NCBI GenBank assembly: GCA_023213315.1
Contig: JAKCPI010024833.1
Coordinates: forward strand, 1 to 64,000
DNA length: 64,000 nt
From: Euborellia annulipes
Lineage: Eukaryota > Arthropoda > Insecta > Dermaptera > Anisolabididae
Direction: 5' to 3'
Below, piece by piece: positions 36,901-45,900 of this stretch. The notes beneath the pieces are model-generated. The model was not told the DNA's origin and ran no database searches. It saw only the letters and a list, made by a program, of their open reading frames with translations. Positions within the stretch are counted from its first letter, which is position 1, and each line of letters begins with the position of its first letter. A program made the position numbers and the translations under genes.

Positions 36901-39607
36901 TTCTTTGCATAAGTAAGTTGTGCACCAGATCAAAGATTTTTTTTTTTAATAATAAATGTAAATCCCTATCAAGTCGAGGATACTTGGAAATAAATTTTCG
37001 CCAAATGAAATATTAATTTTTTGTAAATTTTTTAAAAATAAAATTGGGTTATATTCTTTTTCACCAAACCCTTGAAATTGAATATTATGGACGCTAAATA
37101 TTTGTCGTTGAGTCTAGTAATTGTACGAATTTTCAAAAGATGATTTTTTTAAAAAGAATTATATTATATAAATAATGAAATGAAGACTCACAGAGCAATC
37201 TTCCTTGTCCGAACTTTCAAGCACTTCACAGCAACGATCCATTTTGGTTGCCAGAATAAACGATTCAACACAAGAATTATCTACCAAAAGATCTGAGAAC
37301 AAACAGCAAAACACTCAAGTACATCAACTGCAAAGGGCTAACGGCTACTTTCATCTGACATCCACATATATAGACTCTCTTAGTATATATATATATATAT
37401 AATATTGGAACATATTCGTATATTAGACAGGCAGACACGCTAGAGCAGTTTGTGTTGTTGCACGGCATGCGTGAGGACGAGACGTGCGTGCAACCACAAC
37501 AAATAATCGGTAAAAGACACAGAAATATCATATGCAAGTGTCTTCAAAACGGTCATATGCACTGGCGGATTCAAACTAGCTTCAATCGAAAGCTAAAAAT
37601 GTTTTGAGATCTGTCCTAATTTTTTTTATTTCTGGGTGTTCTCAAGATTTTAGAATTTGTTTTCAATCTCGATTTGCAATTGCCAATCAATTTTTCTCTA
37701 GGTACATGTGAATCCTTCTCAATCTCTTTAATATATTATTTATATTTAAAATAACAAAGTTTTATATGAAATTATTATTTTTTTTTTACAAAGTCCACCC
37801 CCTTTCTTGGGACTGTCGCTGAATCCAATTAAGCGTGAATTTAAGATTTTTAAATATTTTTTCTATTTGTGTAAAATTATTGATTTGGTACTTGAAATAT
37901 ATTTCAAGTACCAAATCAATAATTTTACATTGAATTATAATTCAATGGCAAGAATTTGATATAGTCTATATCCTAATTAATATTTATTTATCTAGTAAGT
38001 AAACCTATCTAACTCGTAAGTAAAAATCTTTCCTGTCAAGAAAAAATATCTCAATAACTCAATGGTAACAAAATAAACTCTATTCTACATGGGTAGTCCA
38101 TAAAATTTGGGGTGAATATGAGGGGAAAGAAATCTTATATAGAATATATTGTATGATAGGAACAATGCATTTATAATTAATATAATCCAGCAAGATGATT
38201 CAAACTTTTTAACAACTGCGAAATTTTCAGAACACAAAATTTCTTTTATTCCCCCTATCCAGGCTAATCCAAATCTCCACATCATTTGTGGTAATCCACC
38301 TTCTCTATTTGCAGGCGTTATTGATTTGTGCTACACTCTCGCGGAAGCTTTTGAAATTACAAAACACCCTCAATCCTGGACTTGTATATTACCTTACCGG
38401 CTACAGTCCTGTTAGAGAGGGGGAGGCTAGAAATATAAACTGAATAAATCAAGATGGATTAAATAGGGATTTCGACGATTCTTTTCTTTTTTTTAAGCCC
38501 TCGCTATCTGAGTTCAATAATAACCTCCTCTATTTATATCTATTTAATTAATTGGTAATCTATATAATTTAAATTTTTATAGCCTAGAAGGGGATCCCAG
38601 CGCTAATCGGATCATGAAGCTTCACTTCAAGAGTCACCTCACATATAAATTTCAGATTTTTGATCTTATTAATTTAAATTTACTTTTTTTATATAAAGTA
38701 AATAATTTGAATATACTTACAAAACATCATAGCGAGATCCCCCTTATTGACTTGAAGCAGTCCGGATTCCTGAAACAGCAATTCTTTTTCGGTTCTTCGC
38801 TCAGTTACGCGTGGAAACTGAGCTATTATATTTAATTGATCTCTAGCTACGGGACCTACACTATTATTATTCTGAACTTATTTAATACAAGAAAATTTCT
38901 TTGAAAAATATAGAAAAATAATTTTTTGTCTGTTTTGATGTCGTCTGAGAAAGCCGGCCGGCGGCAGCTAATCAAACTGTCAAAGACATGTCAAAGTGAA
39001 GACCCGTAGAGGCCAATTATTAAACCTTAGCGTCTGCTCCTTTCGGAGGGGAAATCGCGTGATGAGTCTTGTGAACGATCGGCATTCGTTGCAGCTCCCG
39101 GCGATCGGGGATAACAGACAAGAAAAAGAATGAAAATAAGCTGCTGTTGGAGGTAAATTTAATGCCTAAGGCCCTGAACTGAAGATAGACATTTGTTCGG
39201 TTTCTATAATTCTTTTGGGTCGGTATCAATCAAATATAAAATTATTTCTCTTATTAAAATAAATATACAATATTTAAGGTAGTTTTTGTCTGTATAAATT
39301 TGCTTCTCCGATGATCTGGGTCAGGAATTGAAAATTTCTTGTTTTAAAGAGTTTATCCTACATTTCTTTCTTGTCTAACCCTGACAATCAGACTCGAGCA
39401 ATTTTAGTATTATATTTTTAAAGCGCGAGCAATACTCATATTTCTAATATTGTTTTGCATAATAAACTTATCTTCAAAAAGGAATTAGGATCTATTCAAT
39501 AAAAATGAGAAAGTAAATCTAACTTTTAAGTAAAAAAGTACCTTTATATAAATTCGAGCATCGATACATAATAAAGCCGAGATGGCAATAAATAATAAAA
39601 TGTTCAT
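24903..39607 (-). CDS. Unrecognised cysteine-rich secreted, surface-anchored protein (exons joined)
   Basis: I do not recognise the family. Exons on the minus strand: 39542-39607 (signal peptide, MNILLFIAISALLCIDARIY), 37192-37292, 34664-34744, 31657-31792, 29855-30021, 28232-28363, 26344-26520, 25012-25032 and 24903-24956. From 37292 onward every phase matches. The first join does not: an exon of 3n+1 nt between the signal exon and 37292 is missing, or the signal exon belongs elsewhere. Recognisable segments are MDRCCEVLE; a cysteine module with CRPVDC and ADCKQ; CNDMNQVFC; and an EGF-like CVHGKL...LCKCFPSWGY stretch. The last exon encodes LITVLIFISCIVWFLYW and stops, so the protein ends in a hydrophobic helix with no cytoplasmic tail, preceded by GTGSQ. 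This fits a GPI signal or a tail anchor. Reading through the exon at 29855 gives a TAG at 29789, a possible short form. Confidence 0.6.
25012..25032 (-). other. 21-nt microexon
   Basis: Seven codons (MKGTGSQ) lie between an AATAG acceptor and a GTAATC donor. Both junctions are phase 0, matching the exons at 26344-26520 and 24903-24956. It supplies the small residues expected just before a GPI-signal hydrophobic tail. Skipping it would also keep the frame. Confidence 0.5.
25118..26200. repeat. Dispersed element with CTGGTGTGAC palindrome and GACA-rich core
   Basis: It opens with a near-perfect palindrome (AATCTGGTGTGAC...GTCACACCAGATT) around 25118-25203. It then has a shared body: an ATGGCAACCATTT segment, a CAGACAGA run, CATGTCGCGAAAACCACTTT and a final GTAAGAGAAAGTA. 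Related copies are at 28420-29345 and 30810-31300, with reverse pieces at 42660-43050. An insertion at 25472-25558 interrupts this copy. No ORF. Confidence 0.65.
25472..25558. mobile_element. Short palindromic MITE with TA flanks
   Basis: The two halves are complements starting CCCAGATAGCACAGTACGTC, and each half itself contains a GTACGTAC palindrome. It is flanked by TA on both sides. Total length is 87 bp. Confidence 0.75.
26712..26762 (-). ncRNA. Hammerhead-ribozyme-like motif
   Basis: Minus-strand order: TGTTCA, CTGAGGA, a strong hairpin (GGGC...GCCC), TAAACGTC, TGAACA. TGTTCA and TGAACA form a 6-bp helix I. CTGAGGA fits CUGANGA. GAAAC has become TAAAC, so cleavage is probably impaired. 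Its inverted partner is at 27801-27852. Confidence 0.55.
27002..27290 (-). mobile_element. Truncated satellite-family element with one repeat unit
   Basis: It contains TACCGTATATCCCTGAA, one GGGCCCCGGGCCCTC palindrome unit and GCCCCTCGAAACCGGCATAGG. These match, in reverse, the flanks and unit of the two satellite elements. It shows the form before array expansion. Confidence 0.6.
27498..27757. mobile_element. MITE related to the copy at 40567-40852
   Basis: It ends GGCTAGTTACGCCGCTG and begins near ATCCAGGTGGGGG. The interior has C runs and GGCCCTGTTGAGCTTCGCC. The element at 40567 is the same sequence in reverse (CAGCGGCGTAACTAGCC at its start). Confidence 0.65.
27801..27852 (+). ncRNA. 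Hammerhead-ribozyme-like motif
   Basis: Order: TTGTTCA, CTGATGA, a hairpin GGGCAAA...TTTGCCC, GAAAAATC, TGAACA. CTGATGA is the exact hammerhead core. Helix I is 6 bp or longer and helix II about 7 bp, with one extra T at its base. The GAAAC-GTC segment is changed to GAAAAATC, so this copy is likely inactive. Confidence 0.55.
28550..28811 (-). mobile_element. tRNA-derived SINE, second complete copy
   Basis: It is the same family as 19523-19801, in reverse: poly-T at the left, CACACTCACACTC-rich segment, AAATGGCTTAAATAA, then the complement of the B box (GGTCCGAACCC). An 11-bp duplication ACCGATATATT flanks it (28539-28549 and 28812-28822). It is inserted inside a CTGGTGTGAC-type repeat. Confidence 0.85.
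32054..32234. mobile_element. MITE with CAGGGCCGGAACTAG ends and exact 8-bp duplication
   Basis: The ends are CAGGGCCGGAACTAG and CTAGATCCGGCCCTG. The duplication TTCTCAAG is exact at 32046-32053 and 32235-32242. Long G and C runs are inside. Confidence 0.9.
33300..33490. repeat. Fold-back pair carrying degraded hammerhead-like cores
   Basis: Arms of about 55 bp are complements. The right arm (33425-33475, plus) reads CTGAAGT, a short AGGGCC, GAAACGTA, and TTGTA/TACAA flanks that can pair. CUGANGA is altered at its last base and helix II is almost lost. The left arm has the same in reverse. Confidence 0.5.
35107..35372. mobile_element. hAT-type MITE, same family as 778-1249
   Basis: It begins CAGTGGCGTAACGAGG and ends CTCGCTACGCCATTG. 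It is largely the reverse of the 778-1249 copy (GCGCGAGTTAAGCTCGC). The flanks TTTTATAT and TTTTAAAT differ at one base. Confidence 0.75.
35555..35780. repeat. CTGGTGTGAC palindrome next to a tRNA-like B box
   Basis: The palindrome at 35559-35642 is a variant of the dispersed CTGGTGTGAC motif. About 80 bp further on, TCTGGTTCGAATCCAGA is a good polymerase III B box, with CCCACTCAAACA after it. A similar B box with a shared tail (CTCATTCAAACACA) is at about 54940. This suggests a second SINE family. Confidence 0.45.
35929..36065. mobile_element. CAAGGGCGGAT-ended MITE, reversed, exact 8-bp duplication
   Basis: It begins CAAGGGCGGATCCAGAGG and ends TATCCGCCCTTG. The duplication TTTTAATA is exact at 35921-35928 and 36066-36073. 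Confidence 0.9.
38181..38417 (+). other. Possible orphan coding exon or pseudo-exon
   Basis: Following an AG acceptor (ATATAATCCAG), 77 codons stay open to a TAG or TAA at about 38415. The peptide is unusually protein-like for this region (PIQANPNLHIICGNPPSLFA, LCYTLAEAFEITKHP). It is opposite in strand to the surrounding gene and I do not recognise it. It may be a transposon fragment. Confidence 0.25.
38940..39180. promoter_or_regulatory. Local GC-rich island near the 5' end of the cysteine-rich gene
   Basis: This stretch is distinctly richer in G and C than its surroundings (for example AAGCCGGCCGGCGGCAGC). Both strands have short open frames with plausible splice sites, but none joins the neighbouring exons in phase. 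It could be a promoter, an untranslated exon or a foreign fragment. Confidence 0.3.
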
Positions 39608-39931
39608 CTCTTCACATTACAGTATTGATATAGAATTACAAAATTCATTTCAAAAGCTAAGTAAAAATTACAAAAATAAAAATATTTGTTTGTAAACATT
39701 AAAGAAGTCAAAGAATCACAACGAAATTAGTGTTGATCTTAATATTTACATAAATTGCAATTTTTATTTTTCTTTTTTTAATTTTTTTAAGGTCTTTTTC
39801 GGCATCTAAGGCCATTTAGGCTGGTTGTCCCTTCGAGGTCTTAAGCACTTCGGGTAAATAAACGGGGATCCCGATAGAAATTTCAAAATACAGTATTTAT
39901 CAAATATAAATTAGTTAATTAAACTATATTT

Positions 39932-42900
39932 TCAAAAGGTTAATTTTAAAATTTCTATTCCACTTCCGTAAATGCAAACCCAGGTTTCTGTTTCGCTGAA
40001 AAAAAAATTTAAATTACTTTTTTAGAACTATAAAATATTAAAAATAATTAGTTTAATTAATTAATAATAATTTCTTTACCATGTATCCCAAAATACGAAG
40101 CCTTGGACGTCAGAAACGGTACAACAATATTGAGAGAGAAATGAACAATCAAATGAATTAAGCTCTTTATCATATGTCCATTTCCAAGCTGTGATTCGTT
40201 GGTCTATGCTTGTAGATAAGATTAAATTAGGATCTCTTATAAACTTTAATCCTAAAAGGAAATTAATAGTTATTTAATAAATGATTTTAATCAACTTATA
40301 CATGAAGACAAATCAAATTTATACAGAGGGATTTCAGGGAGATCAGCAAATGGTTAGACTTTGAATAAATTTTGGAACTTTCCAAAGCTTATTTTCTCAT
40401 CCCTGGCCAAAATTGATTCAATTTTGTCCAAAGGAAACCACAGAAGATTTATATACAAGAAATAATGTACTTCCTGTTGTTTCTAATATTGTTTAAAAGT
40501 GTGATGTTTACCTCACACAGTCATGGCTTAGCGTGCATGTCTCGTTTGGGATGCCTAGCTCAATAGCAGCGGCGTAACTAGCCTTTGAGGGCGGAGGGGG
40601 CGAAGCTCAACTGGGGCGCCGTTTTTCGTTCGACCTTTTTTTTTTTTTTTTTTAGTATTCGAATCTCGTTAGGGTTTTTTTGTAATTTTTCTTCGGATTT
40701 CTAATATAAGATGAATTTATTCTGAAATTTCAAAAAAAAAAAAAAAAAACTGAGATTTTGGGAAAAAGCGGATGCGAGAGGGGCGCCAAAAGCTTGATGC
40801 GCCTGGGGAGGGGGAGGGCGAACGCCCCCTTCGCCCCCACCTGGATCAGGAACTGCTCAAAGGGGTTAAGAATTTTTATGATAGTGCCAATATACAGTAT
40901 GCACTGCATGGTTTCTTTATTTCATAAATGGACCCTGTTATGCAATGGTGTGTCAAAGACCAAAAAAAATTCAAAATTGAGTTAAGCACTGAATATTGTT
41001 TCAAATGCTTTAATTAATAGTATTTTTTATGAAATATGTCCTAAAAAAATTTATATTTAATGTTACTTGCACAATTGACAACAAAAATTATATATAATCC
41101 AATGAAAACAAAAAACTTTAATGTTGATTTTCTCAAAACTCGATGTTTGGTCTTTGACACACCATTGCATAACAGGGTCCAAATATAAAACTACTGTGGT
41201 TACCTTTTGGTACGATAAGATGAATCAATTTTGATTAGATTAGAGAAAATAAGAATCATTTTCTGACACTACTTTCTCCAGGAATCAAATTTGTTCAAAG
41301 CAACAATTTATTATCAACTACTTGAAGATACTTGAATTAGGCCTTGTTAAAAATTTGTAAAATCAATAATCAGTTAACATAATTTGAAGATCTTTGAATC
41401 AAAGTTATTTAATTTGAAATTAATAGAAAGGAAAGGAAGTTGATTAATTTGTATATAATTTTAATTCTGAAATCGAGTTGTATACTGAAGCTAAGAAGCT
41501 TCTCTCTTATTTTTTTAAATTCAATATTTAAACAATTTTTAAATGTTTTTGGACCAAACAATACTTTACCTGTAATTTGTGAAGTGTGAGCTGAATCAAT
41601 CCTAAAAATTACATCAGCTGATATATTTTCACAATCAATTTTGGAAATAACAAGAGCACCATCGTCACCTCCAGAAGCAAATAAGACTTCATTTTCAGAA
41701 ATAGGAATCCAATCACATCTATAAAAGAATAAAATGAAAAATTTTTTATTACTGTCTTTTCAAAAGAGAAACAAGAATGGGAATAAGGACTTTCATTGAT
41801 AATAAAATATAGTTACCCATTGATTCCTGATTGATGAAGTTTAACTTGACATGAAATTTCAAAATTTATTTCTACATTTTCTTCAGATTCTAATTCACTT
41901 AATGGCAAATTCCAAAGTGCTGCTAGGCCATCAGTAGCCATTGAAACAAGAATATATTTTTTATTAATTTCAATCACTGCTAGTTTAAGTACACATCTTT
42001 TATGATGGTTTAAGGAAGAAATAATTTTTAAGTGAGTCTTTTGAGGTCCAGTTAAAAAAAACCTAGAAAAATAATATTTTAAATGGTAATGGGTTTATTA
42101 AAAAAAAAAATTTTATATAAATATAGTTACTGAGAAAAAATGGAGGAAGGCCGTTTATTTATTAGAGGGAGGATTTACATAAGAATAGAGAATTCGATTT
42201 TAAAAAACGAAATTTCCAAATAATAATAATGAATACTGAATATGGATTTGTTTTGAAAAAGGTGTGGAATAAAAAAATAAATCTGGTGTGACTAGTTGTG
42301 TTCTGTGCTTGTCACACCAGATTTTTTATGATGACATATTTAGTTTCCGATATATTAGAATTCAAGATGAAACATTTATAAACATGGAAAAATATTTACA
42401 TTTTGTTACCATGTTATCTTTCCTATGAAGTTCCTATGAACACGAGGGAGGCTGGGGAGGTCCCAGCATCCCTTTGCTGTTCAACTCACAACTAATAGAA
42501 CTAGTCAATCTTCCAAAGTTTCAATCTTCCTTTGTCCCCAAGACCTCCCGTGATTGGAACAAGCTCCCAGCGTCTATCTTCCCCAAAACCTACAATCTTC
42601 AAACTTTCAAGTCTAATCACAACAGGCATCTTCTCAGTTCCCGCAGTTGAGTTCCCCTTTTATGCTTTTTTTTTTTTTACTTTCTCTTACCTCTATATAT
42701 ATGTTAATATATATAGAGAGAGTAAGTATTGGATTCATGTCAAAATTTCGATGTCGAGATTTTGATGGAAATACACGTTTTGAGGTCCCCTGAATCCAAA
42801 AAAGTGGTTTTCGCGACATGGTCTGTCTGTGAACAAAATATCTCAAGAACGAAAAGAGCTAGGAGCTTGAAATTTTATATATAGGAGAAATGGTTGCCAT

Positions 42901-45900
42901 GGTGACAAAATATAATTATTTTGCCATACTTATAAATTGTACATCTTGAAAATAGAATGTACCGTACTGTCGGGAACTAAATATATGTCAACACGAAAAA
43001 TCTGGTGTGACAAGCACAGAACACAACTTTCGATTACCGAAGGCCCTTCCTGGCTGCATGTGACCACTGTCATTATAGGTCTTTGGACCTTATGCATCCA
43101 TTACAAAAAAAAAAAAAATTCCGTTTCAAATCCAGGTTGCATCAAATATACCCAGTCAGAACAATCATCTCCCATTCATTTATCTTAAATAAAAGATCTA
43201 ATAATAATTAAAACCTGATAATTCCATCAGAACTGGCAGTAGCAAGTAGATAAATTTCTTCTTTAATGGCAATTAAAGATATATCCATATAACGTGATTC
43301 AGGATCAGGTAAATGGGTTACACATTTTTCTCCATCTCGAATCATGTGAGATGCTATTTCAGAATAACTAACATTCGAATCTGAAACATATAACATGTTT
43401 ATTATTACTTTTCCAATAAATATTTCTATTCATGAAAACTTTTATATAAATTAAAACTTTTTATTTGAGTTTAATATTCAATTCATGCAGTTGCGTAGCT
43501 AGAAATTTTGGGCTCTTGGACAAATCTTAAAATAAGTATACACTTATACGAGGTGTGTACAAAAAGAAACCGAACTTTTGTTCTATCAGCTTTATTGCTT
43601 ATTTCCCAACATTTTAAGCACTGCCCCCTTCAAAATAGTCCCCTCTACTGGCAATACACCGTTTCCATCGTTTCTTCCATTTTTGGAAAGCCTCCTGGAA
43701 CACATTTTGTAGGATTGCACCAGGTTTCTAGTCGCATTGTCCTGTATCTCCTCTATAGTTTGGAAACGACGTCCTTTCAACGTGTTTTTCAGTTTGTTAA
43801 ATAGGAAAAAGGATGCTGTGCGCAGGAAGAGGCCTGAATTGTGGGAAAACCAGAGTTAGATGTTGCATCATGACAATGTGCCAGCTCAAGCGTGATTCCT
43901 TATCTGCAGCTATCTAACAAAACAACACATTCCCGTTGTGCCCCATCCGCCGTATTCTCCGACCTAGCCCCAGCAAACTGAAAAACACGTTGAAAGGTCG
44001 TAGTAGAGGAGATACAGGACGATGCGACGAGAAGCCTGAACACCGTCCAGAAGAAGTTCCAAAAATGGAAGAATCGATGGGAATGGTGTTGAAGGGGTTA
44101 GTGCTTAAAATGTTGTACATTAAGCAATAAAGCTGATATAGCAAAAGCGGTTTCTTTTTGACACCTCGTATATATATGTATATATATATATAATATAGAT
44201 TGCATACGGGGATTTGAAGGCTATTTTTCTTTCCTTGGACCCCACTTGGCCAAAGGCGGCCAACAACCTCTGACCAATCCGTGCCTTAGAGTTGTAATCT
44301 TTTTCAACTAGCCATTTTAATATGATGAGATCGATATCTCATCATATTAAAATCAATAAACTCACACAATTCAAAATTTATCAAGATATAATCGTTATAA
44401 TGAACAATTTTTATATGACGCTTAAGAATAATCAGGTCTTTTCCAATTTTACAAATTTTGTATAGACCTACCTGAATGGAAATGTAATATCCAAGTTTTA
44501 ATTTCCGCTCGAGCTCCAGCTGATACTAAGAAGTAATCATTTGTTCTATTATAGAGTTTTTCTAAAGCAAGGGCTCTGACAGCTCCAAGATGACCTCGTA
44601 TTACAGCTTTTGCTTGAGAATGACAGTCTGGAAGTGGAGTAATACGGATGATGTTATCTTCTCCAGCAGAAATTAGAAAATTCATTAAAGGTAGAGGAGA
44701 AAGAAGCCGAGCTGAATAAACAATATGTGAATGGAAGCTTGGCTGTGAAGAAATTAATAATATCAATTAAAAGAATATCCTTATTATTTGTTTTTAAAAT
44801 ATTGTTAAATAAAAAAAAATTACCAAAATCATTTTTAAAGAATGTTGAGTCAGATCGTAAGTAATTTTATGGATCATCGAATCTCTAAGATACGTGAAAT
44901 CAAGTCGAGGTGGATTTAAATTAAAAAAAACATCCCAAGCTCGATGTCCACCTCCACAAGGAATATCAAAAAGAATTCGTCGATCTTGAGTACTCCAAAC
45001 CATAAATCTATCCTAAAAATGAATATAATTAAATTAATAACAAATTAAAATTGAATATATAAAAAAAATAAAAATAATAAATACCTCCGTAAATCCGACA
45101 ATTAGTAATGAATAGGATTGAGTATGATAAACGGCGATGGGCCATTTAATTGGTAATTTTTCAGCATTTCTATACTCAAGGAGGTCATCTCGAAAAGAAT
45201 ATTGACAGAGACGACTATCGCGTCCCAGAGAAATTATAACATTAGAAACAATAGAGATGCAGGTAACACCTAGAGAACCATGTTGTCGGGGAAACCGTTG
45301 ACAAGGATTCTGAATTAAGAAATAATCAGTTTTAGAATTTACTTTAAATAATTAGTATATTTAAATTATTAGTAAAAAACAAACCTTTTCATTTGGATGA
45401 AATAAAAAAATAGAACCTCCTCTGTCTCCGCAAATAAGAACATTATTATAAACAAAAACACATGTTAACCATCTTTCCTTTGAGTGAGGTAAAATATGAG
45501 TTTGTCGTTGAATTAAAACCCCTTTAAAAAAAAATTAATGAATTATTTTTTCGCATAAAAATATAAATTTCCAATATTTTACCTTCGTTTTTAACTTCCC
45601 ACCGGACAATATGACCTTCCGACGCACAAGTCACCAAACAATTATCATCTAAATAATGTAGAGAAAAAATTTTTCCATCATCAATTTTTTGAATAAATAA
45701 GTTTTTATAAGAATCTTCGAACCCTGAAAAAAAAGAATGGCTTAAGAATAAATTTAATTTATAAAGAGAATGACTGACATAAAGATAATTTTATTAAAAA
45801 TGAAACAAGGGGTATTTTTATTACTTTTGTTTATGCGATATATATATATGGCCAATTTCTATTAGGCTATATAAAAAGTAAAGTAAAAAAATGCAATGTA

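Noticed and set aside
39020..39229. Minus-strand frame in the GC-rich island, considered as the missing second exon of the cysteine-rich gene
   Set aside because: It ends at phase 0 with a poor donor (GTTTAA), whereas the next exon needs phase 1. A hydrophobic segment inside also does not suit the position.
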